Shown: positions 10,535 through 18,521, counted from the stretch's first letter. The stretch: DNA of 64,000 bases from Rhodococcus sp. B50 (GCF_013602415.1 NZ_WPAG02000002.1:1550001-1614000); one strand, 5' to 3'. Made by a program: numbers and translations. The notes: generated by a model from the sequence alone, not told the origin.

Positions 10535-10606
10535 GCGCGATTAGCTCAGCGGGAGAGCGCTTCCCTGACACGGAAGAGGTCACTGGTTCAATCCCAGTAT
10601 CGCGCA
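10535..10606 (+). tRNA. tRNA-Val(GAC), copy 2
   Basis: Same sequence as the copy at 10314, anticodon GAC, but without an encoded CCA (CCG follows). The Gly/Val pair appears to be a local duplication lacking the Cys gene. Confidence 0.97.
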
Positions 10607-10612
10607 CCGAAG

Positions 10613-10649
10613 ATGAAGGCCCCCTTCGAATTTCGAAGGGGGCCTTCAT
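10613..10649. terminator. Long hairpin ending the tRNA cluster and the LeuA-domain gene
   Basis: An 18-nt arm (613-630) is perfectly complementary to 632-649, giving a stem of about 16 bp. It lacks a long T run but lies just between the plus-strand tRNA cluster and the 3' end of a minus-strand gene, so it probably terminates both. Confidence 0.75.
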
Positions 10650-10711
10650 TCGTTCGTTCCAGGATCCGTGCGATCCGGTGCGGAGGCACTCCCCGCACCG
10701 GACCGGACGCG

Positions 10712-11209
10712 TCATGCGCCGAGCTTGTTGATCCCCGCGATCATCGCCCGCAGCGACGACTCGATGCCGGTCTCGCCCGTGCCCATCACCCATGCCGTGT
10801 GCTCGCCGGAACGGCACAGCAGGAAAGTCGCAGACATCTCACCGAGGTCGTGCCGATGGAACGACAGGATCTCGATGTTCAGCCCGAGGTCGTACAGCAT
10901 CGCGGTCATCGCGGCCATCGGTCCGCAGGTCGTGGCGGATGCGGTGTGGATCGTGTCGCCGATCGCGATGGTCGCCTCGAATGCGCTGCGACCCGCCCCC
11001 AGGGCGGTTGCCGACCAGCCACCGAGCCGGACGGGGCCGGGACGGCCGCCGTAGGCGGATTCGAACTCCGCCCAGGTCATGCCGGCGGCTTCCTCGCGCA
11101 ATCCCCGAGGAAGTGCACGCCCGTATCGGGCGAGGAACGGATCGGTGGCGCCCGCAGCGCCGAAGGGGAACATCGGAGCAGAACCGGAGAAAGAGGTGAA
11201 GGCGTTCAT
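10712..11209 (-). CDS. Stand-alone LeuA regulatory (dimerisation) domain protein
   Basis: A 165-residue protein that resembles the C-terminal leucine-sensing domain of 2-isopropylmalate synthase without the catalytic TIM barrel. The N-terminal part has an Ala/Gly/Phe-rich stretch and a helix; from about residue 50 come GPVRLGGWSATALG, ASATTCGPMAAMT, LNIEILSFHRHD and the ending ESSLRAMIAGINKL, like the last helix of LeuA. No active-site residues of the synthase are present, so a catalytic role is unlikely; sensing of a branched-chain amino acid or keto acid is inference. ATG 11209 is preferred, with GGAAG 13 nt upstream; a longer form would start at 11257. It may be governed by the leader region upstream. 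Confidence 0.75.
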   Translation of the reverse strand: MNAFTSFSGSAPMFPFGAAGATDPFLARYGRALPRGLREEAAGMTWAEFESAYGGRPGPVRLGGWSATALGAGRSAFEATIAIGDTIHTASATTCGPMAAMTAMLYDLGLNIEILSFHRHDLGEMSATFLLCRSGEHTAWVMGTGETGIESSLRAMIAGINKLGA

Positions 11210-11238
11210 CGTTCGTAGTGGTCTTCCACGAGGAGGGA

Positions 11239-11281
11239 GGACCGACGCGTAGCTCAACGACCCGCAGCGAGGGGTCGGTCC
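11239..11281 (-). promoter_or_regulatory. Mutually exclusive hairpins in the LeuA-domain gene leader
   Basis: On the minus strand, three bases after the stop of a 13-codon leader ORF, an 8-bp stem can form between 11281-11274 and 11246-11239 (GGACCGAC/GTCGGTCC). A competing 6-bp stem pairs 11277-11272 with 11263-11258 (CGACCC/GGGTCG). The two share bases 11274-11277, so only one can form at a time. This is the geometry of an attenuator or a translational switch, though no T run follows. Confidence 0.45.
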
Positions 11282-11284
11282 GAA

Positions 11285-11326
11285 TCAGACCCCGCTACGG
11301 CGGTGAACTACGAGTACGCGCTTCAT
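11285..11326 (-). CDS. Putative leaderless leader peptide MKRVLVVHRRSGV
   Basis: A 13-codon ORF with four consecutive branched-chain codons, V-L-V-V (GTA CTC GTA GTT). It has no ribosome binding site, but its ATG lies 7 nt after a good -10, so it would be the first codon of a leaderless transcript. The stop is followed directly by the alternative hairpins and then by the LeuA-domain gene. The combination suggests regulation by branched-chain aminoacyl-tRNA supply. The codons could also occur by chance; conservation would decide. Confidence 0.45.
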   Translation of the reverse strand: MKRVLVVHRRSGV

Positions 11327-11333
11327 AGCCGCG

Positions 11334-11362
11334 ACGGTACAACGCACCGACATTTCGTGCAA
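11334..11362 (-). promoter_or_regulatory. Promoter of the LeuA-domain gene and leader peptide
   Basis: On the minus strand TTGCAC (11362-11357) and TACCGT (11339-11334) are separated by 17 bp, with the leader ATG 7 nt beyond. This matches the actinobacterial SigA pattern (TTGxxx, 17, TANNNT) with transcription starting at the ATG. Confidence 0.6.
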
Positions 11363-11405
11363 GTCGCACGCACGAACCCGTGTGACGCAACCGTGACCGC
11401 GGTGG

Positions 11406-11435
11406 CTGGAACCTGAGGGATCCCTCATGTAGCGT
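11406..11435 (+). promoter_or_regulatory. Promoter of the 6C RNA with a 14-bp palindrome
   Basis: TGGAAC (11406-11411) and TAGCGT (11430-11435) are 18 bp apart. The spacer contains a perfect palindrome TGAGGGATCCCTCA (11414-11427), well placed for a repressor. The predicted start is near 11441, directly before the first 6C hairpin. Confidence 0.55.
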
Positions 11436-11440
11436 GGATG

Positions 11441-11517
11441 TTGCCATCCCCCCGATGGTGTCGAACCCCAGCCATGACCCCCCATCCAAGGCTGGGGTTC
11501 AGCCATTTTCGGACCTT
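11441..11517 (+). ncRNA. 6C-type small RNA
   Basis: Two successive stem-loops each expose a run of six C residues, the hallmark of the actinobacterial 6C RNA family (which includes M. tuberculosis B11). Hairpin 1 is CCATC/GATGG (11444-11458). Hairpin 2 is a perfect 10-bp stem (AACCCCAGCC 11464-11473 with GGCTGGGGTT 11490-11499) whose 16-nt loop carries the second C run at 11478-11483. Short T-rich stretches at 11505-11519 may end it. Known 6C RNAs pair through their C loops with G-rich ribosome binding sites. The 3' end is approximate. Confidence 0.8.
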
Positions 11518-11586
11518 TTCACCGCATCGCATCGGTACTCGGGGGCGTGTGCCGAATCGTGTCGTCCGAGTGCTTCACTGGTGTGC

Positions 11587-12138
11587 ATGTCCATGCCACC
11601 ACTCGAAGAAGCGGTCTCCGTCGACGAGGCGGGCATCTGGGATGCCGAAGCGATCGCCCAGGTCGCCGCGGCCACCTTCCCTCTCGCCTGCCCTCCGGAC
11701 GCCGCCGAGGACGACATCGCCGAGTTCATCGAGCGAACCCTCAGTGCCGAGAAGTTCGCCGAGTACCTGTCGTCGCCCGAACGCATCGTCCTCGAGGCGC
11801 GTGCGGGCGGCGAGATCGTCGGTTATCTGATGGCAGTGGACGCCGCACCCGAGGATCCCGAGATCGACGCCGTGATCACGGCGCGGCCGGCGATCGAGAT
11901 CAGCAAGCTGTACGTGATGCCGGGTCATCACGGTGCCGGAGTGTCCGTGGCGCTCATGGAAGCGATCGTTGCGCGGGCTCGCACGCTCGGTCGGGCCGGA
12001 CTGTGGCTCGGAGTCAATCAGGAGAACACGCGCGCCCGTCGCTTCTACGAGAAGCAGGGATTCGTGGCGGTCGGCACGCGCACGTTCGTGGTGGGCGCAC
12101 AGACACACGACGATTTCGTCATGCAGCGCACCCTGTGA
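11587..12138 (+). CDS. GNAT-family N-acetyltransferase (Rv2669-like)
   Basis: A 183-residue acetyl-CoA-dependent acetyltransferase of unknown substrate. The acetyl-CoA pyrophosphate loop is seen as PGHHGAGVSVAL after the strand ISKLYVM, with the motif B segment NTRARRFYEKQGF near the C-terminus. The N-terminal ~60 residues are acidic and helical. ATG 11587 was chosen; the frame stays open upstream through the 6C RNA, which should be non-coding. ATG 11593 is an alternative. It converges on zapE with a 44-bp gap. Confidence 0.88.
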   Translation: MSMPPLEEAVSVDEAGIWDAEAIAQVAAATFPLACPPDAAEDDIAEFIERTLSAEKFAEYLSSPERIVLEARAGGEIVGYLMAVDAAPEDPEIDAVITARPAIEISKLYVMPGHHGAGVSVALMEAIVARARTLGRAGLWLGVNQENTRARRFYEKQGFVAVGTRTFVVGAQTHDDFVMQRTL

Positions 12139-12182
12139 TCGGGTGAGGGGACCCGGCGGGCATGTGCGCGCCGGATTCCCGA

Positions 12183-13220
12183 TCAGCCTGCGGCGACCTC
12201 GAAGCGGGACAATGCCAGCAGGCGGGACGTCGCGCGCAGGTACTTCTTGCGGTAGCCACCGGCGAGCATCTCAGGCGTGAAGATCTCGTCGAGCTTGGCT
12301 CCGGAAACCGTCACCGGGATGCTCGCGTCGTACATCCGGTCGGCGAGGACCACCAGGCGCAGAGCCACCGACTGGTCCTTCGCGGGGTGGACGCCCTCGA
12401 GGAAGACTGCGGGCACACCCTCGACGAGCTTGCCGTAGCGGGACGGATGCAGGGTGCTCAGATGCGCGCACAGCTCGTCGAAGTCGTCGAGCGTGGCACC
12501 CGGGATCGCGTCGGCGCGCTCCACGAGCTCGGCCGACTCGACCGGGTCGGGCGCGGGCGGCAGGTCGCGGTGACGGTAATCGGGGCCGTCGACGCGGATC
12601 GTCTCGAAGATGGACGAGAGCTTCTTGATCTCGCGGAGAAAGTCCTGGGCCGCGAACCGGCCCTCGCCGAGCTGGCCGGGCAGCGTGTTCGAGGTTGCGA
12701 CGATCGAGACGCCACGAGCCGACAATTCGGTCAGCAGACGGGAGACGAGCATGGTGTCGCCCGGATCGTCGAGTTCGAACTCGTCGATGCACAGCACGCT
12801 GTGGTTCGACAGTTCTTCGACGGCCTTGTTGAACCCGAGAGCACCGACGACGTGGGTGAGCTCGACGAAGGTGCCGAAAGCCTTGGGCGCGGGTGCGCTG
12901 TGGAAGATCGAGGCGAGCAGGTGGGTCTTGCCCACACCGAAGCCGCCGTCGAGATAGAGACCGGCACCCTGCGGCTGGGAGCGGCGGCCGAACAGCCCCC
13001 GTTTGCCGCCACGGATCTTCCCGATCCTGCCGACGAATTCCGCCGCAGTCTTCACCGCGGCCGCCTGGCTCGGTTCGTTGGGATCGGGGATGTACGACTC
13101 GAAGCTCACCTCGTCGAACATCGCGGGGGGCACCATCTGCGCCACCAACTGGTCTGCAGGCACCACCGGATTGCGATCGACGAGACGTTCGTGCATCAGC
13201 CCAGGGTACGACCGCATCAT
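12183..13220 (-). CDS. zapE: AFG1/ZapE-family cell division ATPase
   Basis: A P-loop AAA-type ATPase of 345 residues. Walker A is GGFGVGKTHLL, Walker B is LCIDEFELDDP, and ATSNTLP looks like the sensor-1 strand. In E. coli ZapE binds the Z-ring under stress; the mitochondrial AFG1/LACE1 relative handles membrane proteins. ATG 13220 has GAGGA about 9 nt before it. The homologue Rv2670c keeps the same place next to the GNAT and alpha/beta hydrolase genes. Confidence 0.9.
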   Translation of the reverse strand: MMRSYPGLMHERLVDRNPVVPADQLVAQMVPPAMFDEVSFESYIPDPNEPSQAAAVKTAAEFVGRIGKIRGGKRGLFGRRSQPQGAGLYLDGGFGVGKTHLLASIFHSAPAPKAFGTFVELTHVVGALGFNKAVEELSNHSVLCIDEFELDDPGDTMLVSRLLTELSARGVSIVATSNTLPGQLGEGRFAAQDFLREIKKLSSIFETIRVDGPDYRHRDLPPAPDPVESAELVERADAIPGATLDDFDELCAHLSTLHPSRYGKLVEGVPAVFLEGVHPAKDQSVALRLVVLADRMYDASIPVTVSGAKLDEIFTPEMLAGGYRKKYLRATSRLLALSRFEVAAG

Positions 13221-13360
13221 GCTCGAATCCTCACCCGAATCCGGAATGCGACCTACTTCACACGGCGTTCACCCCGCTGTCACGCTGCGGGAGGACACTT
13301 CCGTCGGCCCGCCCACCACCGGCTGCACGCCGTCGTCACCGAACCTGGCAGGCTGTGCGC

Positions 13361-14920
13361 ATGCGCAGATCGGGAGTGATCGCCGCGATGTGGATCACGG
13401 TTGCCGCGGTGTCGACCGCGTGCGGAGCAGGACCGTCGATACGTCCCGACGTCGCCGTCGTGCGAGACGATCCCGGCGTCGCCGGGGACCGGCCCCAGCA
13501 GGACGAGACGACGGTGCCCGAGCTTCCGGTGCCGTCGACCGAACCCGCCTGGCGGGATTGCACGGGCGAGACGCTGTCCGCCTTCGACGCACCCCCGGGT
13601 CCTGCAGGTCTCGTCCTCGAGTGCGCGGAGGTCGTCGCACCGATCGATGTGGCCGGCACCGTGACGGGCACCTTCCCCTTGGCCGTCATGCGCGCGCGGC
13701 TGGCGGACACTCCCCCCGACGCGGCTCCCCTGGTTCTCACGACCGGTGCCGATACGGCGTCGACACGCGCACTCACCGGCATGGCGACCGGCCCCATGTC
13801 CGGTGCACTGGCGATGCGCCCGATCGTCGCGGTGGATCGTCGCGGAATCGGCAGCTCGCTCGCGATCGACTGCATCTTTCCTGCGGATCGCCGCGGTCTC
13901 GGCGACCTCGGCCAATTCGGCCGCACCGGTGATGCACCCGAGCGCGTCGCCGAGCTCGGCCGTCAGGCGACCGTCTCGTGCACCGACTACCTGCAGCCCC
14001 AGCAACTGATGTTCGGCGCCTCGCACGCCGCCGACGACATCGAGCGTCTCCGCCAGGCGTGGGGGGTGGACCGGATCGGTCTGCTCGGAGTGGGGAACGG
14101 TGCGACCGTCGCACTCGCCTACGCTGCCGCGTATCCCGGCGCGGTCGGCCGTCTCGTCCTCGACTCCCCCGCCGCGGCCACTGCGGACGCTGAGCTCATG
14201 GCCGAGTCGCAGGCCCGCGGCGCAGAGGCCGCCGTCGACGCCTTCGCCCGGCAGTGCGCCGCCCTGGACTGCGCTCTGGGAGACGATCCCCGCGCGGCGA
14301 TCGAGGAGCTGCACGAGCAGGCGACCGCGGGCGAGCTCGCGCCCGTCTCGGCCAACTCCTTGCTCACCGCGCTGACGGGAGTCCTCGGCACTCCGCGTGC
14401 CGATCTGCAGGCCCGCGTCCGCGATGTGGCGGACGTCCTCGCGGCGGCGCGGGACGGTGACGTCATGCCGCTCATCGACCTGGTGGGCGCGGCCGAGGAA
14501 GCGCTCTCGACGGACGGCCAGTTCGTCGCGCGGTGCAGCGACGGGCAGCGGTGGCCGACCCCGACCCACGCGGGCGATCTCGCGAAGAGCTGGTCGACGC
14601 TGTACCCGCTGTACGGAGCGGATCTCGCGACGGGCCTCACCGCGTGCGCGGCCTGGCCGAGCCTGCCTGCTCCGCCGCTGCCCGCGGCCCTCGACGTGCC
14701 CGTGCTCGTCTCCTCGGGCGCGGCCGACCCGATCGTCGGCAACGCCGGGGTGGAATCGGTGACCGGTGTCCTCACGGCGGGTGGCATCGCCTGGGCGTCA
14801 CTGTCGTGGCAGGGCGCCGGCTATTCGGCGGTCCTGCACTCGGGATGCGTGCAGGCCCGGGTGGAGAGCTACCTCTCCGACGGGGAACTCCCACCCAACG
14901 GGAGCCTGTGCCCCGCATGA
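13361..14920 (+). CDS. Secreted alpha/beta hydrolase with TAP-like C-terminus; nucleophile serine not seen
   Basis: A 519-residue exported protein of the S33/Hip1-like group, syntenic with Rv2672. An N-terminal hydrophobic segment ends at Cys21 (STACGAG), an imperfect lipobox. The alpha/beta hydrolase fold follows, with DRRGIGSS near residue 165 and a C-terminal TAP-like domain that supplies candidate Asp (GAADPIV) and His (VLHSGC) residues. The nucleophile elbow reads GVGNG (residues 243-247), so Gly245 occupies the place of the usual Ser in GxSxG. It may be non-hydrolytic or use another residue. Several Cys suggest disulfides outside the membrane. Confidence 0.85.
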   Translation: MRRSGVIAAMWITVAAVSTACGAGPSIRPDVAVVRDDPGVAGDRPQQDETTVPELPVPSTEPAWRDCTGETLSAFDAPPGPAGLVLECAEVVAPIDVAGTVTGTFPLAVMRARLADTPPDAAPLVLTTGADTASTRALTGMATGPMSGALAMRPIVAVDRRGIGSSLAIDCIFPADRRGLGDLGQFGRTGDAPERVAELGRQATVSCTDYLQPQQLMFGASHAADDIERLRQAWGVDRIGLLGVGNGATVALAYAAAYPGAVGRLVLDSPAAATADAELMAESQARGAEAAVDAFARQCAALDCALGDDPRAAIEELHEQATAGELAPVSANSLLTALTGVLGTPRADLQARVRDVADVLAAARDGDVMPLIDLVGAAEEALSTDGQFVARCSDGQRWPTPTHAGDLAKSWSTLYPLYGADLATGLTACAAWPSLPAPPLPAALDVPVLVSSGAADPIVGNAGVESVTGVLTAGGIAWASLSWQGAGYSAVLHSGCVQARVESYLSDGELPPNGSLCPA

Positions 14921-15020
14921 CGTCGCCGGGCGGGTGTCCCCCGGCCCGGGGCATGCGCGGGGCGCCGTGCACACCAGGGCGTGTGCACAGGCCGGCATCT
15001 GCGCGGGGTACCGTGCCGTA

Positions 15021-16256
15021 GTGTTCCTCAGAAGTCTCGAACCCCGTACCGCACGCACGACCGCCGAGGTGGTCAAGGCTGTGGTGTGGCCCCTCGCCGT
15101 ACTGACGGTTCTGCACCGCGTCGTGATCAAAGCGGTCAACGGGTTTCGAACGGACGACTTCACCCCGGTCTACAACGCGGCGCTGGCCTTCCTCAACCGC
15201 CGGCCGGTGTACACCGCCGAGTTCCAGTGGGTCGACCCCCACTATCTCTACCCACCTTCCGGAACCCTGCTGATCGCACCGATCGCGGTGATCGACCCGG
15301 AACGCTCGCGGTGGCTGTTCATCCTGGCCAATGCGATCGCGATCCTCATCGCGCTGTACCTGCTGCTGCGCATGTTCGGTCTGCGACTCGATTCCCCGAT
15401 CGCGCCGGTGCTGGTCTTCGCCGCGTTCGCGTCCGAGACCGTGACCAACACACTCGTCTTCACGAACATCAACGGTCTCGTCCTCCTCGGCGAGATAGCG
15501 TTCCTGACGCTGCTGCTCAAACGGCGCGACCTGTGGGCCGGAGCGGCGCTCGGCCTGACCTTCGCCGTCAAACCGATCCTCGCGCCCCTGCTGTTGTTGC
15601 CACTTGTCCGCGGCCAGTGGAAGGTCTTCGTCACCGCTGCCGGCGTCCCGATCGCGCTGACGATCATCGCCTGGCCCCTGTCGGTCGACGCATGGCAGTT
15701 CGTGGAGCACACCGTGCCCTATCTGCTCGAGTCCCGCGACTACTTCAACAGCGCGATCGTCGGCAACGGCATGTACTACGGGCTTCCCGGATGGCTGATC
15801 TTCGGTCTACGGGCGGTGCTCGCGGTGATGGTGGCGGTTTCGGTGTGGCTGCTCTACCGCTACTGCCGTCACGACGAGGTGTTCTTCGTATGCACCGCCG
15901 GGGGCGTGTTGCTCGCGGCGTCGTTCCTGCTCTCGTCGCTCGGTCAGATGTACTACTCGATGATGCTGTTCCCGCTGCTGATGACGGTGCTGCTGCCGAA
16001 CTCCGTGATGCGGAACTGGCCTGCCTGGCTCGCCGTCTACGGTTTCCTGAGCTACGACTCGTGGCTGTCGAGCCGCTGGGTGGAGGCCGGACGGGCCGCG
16101 GAGTACATGAAGACCACTTTCGGCTGGTCGCTGTTGCTCATCGTCGTCTTCGCCGTCCTGCTCGACCGGTACCTCGCGGCGAAGCGCGAAGGACGCTTGG
16201 CGGACGGCATCGAGCCGTCGCACCTGCTCGAGGAGAAGCAACCGGCACGCACGTGA
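15021..16256 (+). CDS. aftC: Alpha-(1->3) arabinofuranosyltransferase AftC-like (GT87)
   Basis: A polytopic membrane glycosyltransferase of 411 residues using decaprenyl-phosphate arabinose. In mycobacteria AftC (Rv2673) adds alpha-1,3 branches to arabinan of arabinogalactan and lipoarabinomannan. The expected acidic pair in the first periplasmic loop is visible as FRTDDFTPVYN, followed by PHYLYPPSG and about ten hydrophobic helices; the tail is charged and cytosolic. GTG 15021 starts 6 nt after TACCGT (15009-15014), pointing to a leaderless message. Flanked by the Rv2672-like hydrolase and msrB as in M. tuberculosis. Confidence 0.9.
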   Translation: MFLRSLEPRTARTTAEVVKAVVWPLAVLTVLHRVVIKAVNGFRTDDFTPVYNAALAFLNRRPVYTAEFQWVDPHYLYPPSGTLLIAPIAVIDPERSRWLFILANAIAILIALYLLLRMFGLRLDSPIAPVLVFAAFASETVTNTLVFTNINGLVLLGEIAFLTLLLKRRDLWAGAALGLTFAVKPILAPLLLLPLVRGQWKVFVTAAGVPIALTIIAWPLSVDAWQFVEHTVPYLLESRDYFNSAIVGNGMYYGLPGWLIFGLRAVLAVMVAVSVWLLYRYCRHDEVFFVCTAGGVLLAASFLLSSLGQMYYSMMLFPLLMTVLLPNSVMRNWPAWLAVYGFLSYDSWLSSRWVEAGRAAEYMKTTFGWSLLLIVVFAVLLDRYLAAKREGRLADGIEPSHLLEEKQPART

Positions 16257-16313
16257 TCCGTCCGTGCCGGTGCAGACGTGACGGGCGCGCCGACCGCGGT
16301 TAGCGTGGAGATC

Positions 16314-16742
16314 ATGACGTCTGCTCCTCGATCCGAACCCGCACCCAAGGTCGTCCACAGCGACGAGGAATGGCGCGCGAAGCTCACTCCCGCCGAATTC
16401 GCCGTGCTGCGGCAGGCCGGCACCGAACGTCCCTTCGTCGGCGAGTACACCGACACCGAGACCGAGGGCGTCTACGAATGCCGCGCGTGCGGTGCCGAAC
16501 TGTTCCGCAGTACCGAGAAGTTCCACTCGCACTGCGGGTGGCCGTCGTTCTTCGATCCTTCCGCCTCCGACGCCGTGATCCTGCGCGAGGACAACTCGCT
16601 GGGGATGCGGCGTGTCGAGGTGGTGTGCGCGACGTGCCACAGCCATCTCGGGCACGTCTTCGAGGGCGAGGGATACCCGACCCCCACCGACAAGCGGTAC
16701 TGCATCAACTCGATCTCCCTGCGCCTGGTTCCGTCGGAGTGA
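16314..16742 (+). CDS. msrB: Peptide methionine (R)-S-oxide reductase MsrB
   Basis: Reduces the R epimer of methionine sulfoxide in proteins using thioredoxin. The 142-residue protein holds the zinc ligands C56/C59 (CRAC) and C105/C108 (CATC) and the catalytic Cys130 in RYCINS, with HCGWPSF and HLGHVF. The ATG at 16314 has GGAG just upstream and also lies 7 nt after TAGCGT, so it may be leaderless. Its 3' end overlaps the convergent HAD gene by 38 bp. Confidence 0.96.
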   Translation: MTSAPRSEPAPKVVHSDEEWRAKLTPAEFAVLRQAGTERPFVGEYTDTETEGVYECRACGAELFRSTEKFHSHCGWPSFFDPSASDAVILREDNSLGMRRVEVVCATCHSHLGHVFEGEGYPTPTDKRYCINSISLRLVPSE

Positions 16743-17430
16743 TCCCGGCTGCGGCCAGTGCGGTCCACAGCGCGTCGTGCCGCTCGGCGGTCGGTGACGG
16801 TTCGACGAGTTCGAACGCGCATCCGATCGACCGTGCGGCGCCGTCCGCCTTCTCGCTGTCGCCGATCATCAGCGTGCGCTGCGGGTCGACGCCCAGCGCG
16901 TCGACGGCGTAGCGGAAGATCTCCGGCTCGGGTTTGACGGCGCCCACCTCGAAGGACAACGCGAACACCGACACGAGGTCGTCGATGCCGAGCCGCGCGA
17001 AGGCGGGCCGCAGGTCGAACGCGATGTTGCTCACCACTCCCACGGCGATCCCGTCGCCGGTGAGCGCCTCGATCACGGGGACCGTGTCGGGATAGACCGT
17101 CCAGCAGTCGGGGTCGGTCACCTTCCGGTACAGCGCCTGAGCCTGTTCGGGGTCGGCGAGTCCCGACTTCCTCAGCACCGTCAGATAGGCCTCGCGGTGC
17201 CATCGGGGTTCGCGGTCGCGGTTGGTCCATGCGTGGTGCTCGTCGGCATCCATCTCGACGGGTTGGCCGGTGGGCGCGGTCAACCGCCGCATGAGTTCGG
17301 CCTGCCGGTGTACGTCGAAGGGTTCACCCGCCTCGTCGGTGACGTCGGCGAGCCAGCTCTCGTCCTCCTCGAGCCGGAACAACGTGCCGGAGAAATCGAA
17401 CAGGACGGCGTCGAAAAGTGTCGTGGCCAT
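16705..17430 (-). CDS. HAD-superfamily hydrolase
   Basis: A 241-residue haloacid-dehalogenase-type phosphatase of unknown substrate. Motif I is LFDFSGTLF, with Ser replacing the usual second-position residue and the general acid Asp replaced (DFSGT instead of DxDGT), motif II is VVSNIA, Lys is in VGAVKPEPEIF, and motif IV is MIGDSEKAD. Loss of the second Asp of motif I is common in dehalogenase-like or phosphonatase-like members and argues for caution in calling it a phosphatase. ATG 17430 gives the natural N-terminus. It is divergent from ldh. Confidence 0.88.
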   Translation of the reverse strand: MATTLFDAVLFDFSGTLFRLEEDESWLADVTDEAGEPFDVHRQAELMRRLTAPTGQPVEMDADEHHAWTNRDREPRWHREAYLTVLRKSGLADPEQAQALYRKVTDPDCWTVYPDTVPVIEALTGDGIAVGVVSNIAFDLRPAFARLGIDDLVSVFALSFEVGAVKPEPEIFRYAVDALGVDPQRTLMIGDSEKADGAARSIGCAFELVEPSPTAERHDALWTALAAAGITPTEPGAGRSS

Positions 17431-17533
17431 GCAGTCGAGGCTAGAGCCCGCACCGCCCGCCGGTCGGGCAACTGCCGCGCCCCGTGCCGGCCCTGCGCTC
17501 GCGCACGTCCGTCGGGTGGGCGAGAATCTGCCC

Positions 17534-18502
17534 ATGGCCGCAACTCGTGCGAGTGCCGGAAGCAGTACGAAACTGTCCGTCGTCGGTGCCGGCAGCGTCG
17601 GGACTGCGGTGGCCTACGCGTGTCTGTTGCGGGGGTCGGCCGACGCGATCGCATTGTTCGACACGAATCCCGCGAAGGTGCGCGCCGAGGTCCTCGATCT
17701 GAACCACGGCACCCAGTTCGCGCCGTCGTGCCGGATCGAGGGCGGCGACGACGTCGCCGTCACCGCGGGTTCGGATCTGATCGTCGTCACGGCGGGCGCC
17801 AAGCAGCATCCCGGTCAGTCGCGCCTCGAGCTCGCCGCCGCGAACGTCGCCCTGGCACGGGATCTGACGCCCCGCCTGCTGTCCGTCTCCCCCGACGCGG
17901 TGATCGTATTCGTCAGCAATCCCGTCGACATCGTGACCCGTGCCGCGATCGCGGCAACCGGCATCACGGACGGTCGGATCTTCGGATCGGGAACCGTGCT
18001 CGATTCCGGTCGGCTGCGATATCTGCTGGCGCACCGCGCCGATGTCGCGATCGAGAACGTCCACGCGTTCGTCGTCGGGGAGCACGGCGACTCGGAGGTC
18101 GCTCTGTGGTCCGGTGCGACGATCGGCGGCGTGCCGGTGGACTCCTTCACCTTCGACGGACGACCGGTCTTCGGTGCCGACACCCGCGCCGAACTCTTCG
18201 ACGAGGTGGTGCGCAGCGCCTACGAGATCATCCGCGGCAAGGGCGCCACGAATCTCGCCATCGGCCTGTCGAGTGCCCGCATCGTGGAGGCGGTCCTGCG
18301 CAACCAGCGCCGGGTGCTGGCGGTCTCGACGCTGCAGACCGGCCTGCACGACTTGCAGGACGTCTGCCTGTCGCTCCCCACCATCGTCGACGCGCGCGGC
18401 GCGCACACCGTGCTCGAGGTGCCGCTGTCGTCGGAGGAGAAATCGGGGCTGGCCGCCTCCGCGGCCACCCTGCACGACGTACAGTCGTCCCTCGGCTTGT
18501 GA
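17534..18502 (+). CDS. ldh: L-lactate dehydrogenase
   Basis: NAD-dependent interconversion of pyruvate and L-lactate. The 322-residue protein has the Rossmann loop VVGAGSVGT, the specificity segment AKQHPGQSRLEL (Gln91 and Arg97, as in LDH rather than malate dehydrogenase), VSNPVDIVT and the catalytic His184 in GEHGDSE. A ~12-residue N-terminal extension precedes the Rossmann fold. The gene is divergent from the HAD gene and convergent with the molybdoenzyme (19-bp gap). Confidence 0.94.
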   Translation: MAATRASAGSSTKLSVVGAGSVGTAVAYACLLRGSADAIALFDTNPAKVRAEVLDLNHGTQFAPSCRIEGGDDVAVTAGSDLIVVTAGAKQHPGQSRLELAAANVALARDLTPRLLSVSPDAVIVFVSNPVDIVTRAAIAATGITDGRIFGSGTVLDSGRLRYLLAHRADVAIENVHAFVVGEHGDSEVALWSGATIGGVPVDSFTFDGRPVFGADTRAELFDEVVRSAYEIIRGKGATNLAIGLSSARIVEAVLRNQRRVLAVSTLQTGLHDLQDVCLSLPTIVDARGAHTVLEVPLSSEEKSGLAASAATLHDVQSSLGL

Positions 18503-18521
18503 CGGCCCCGCAGCGGAGAAC

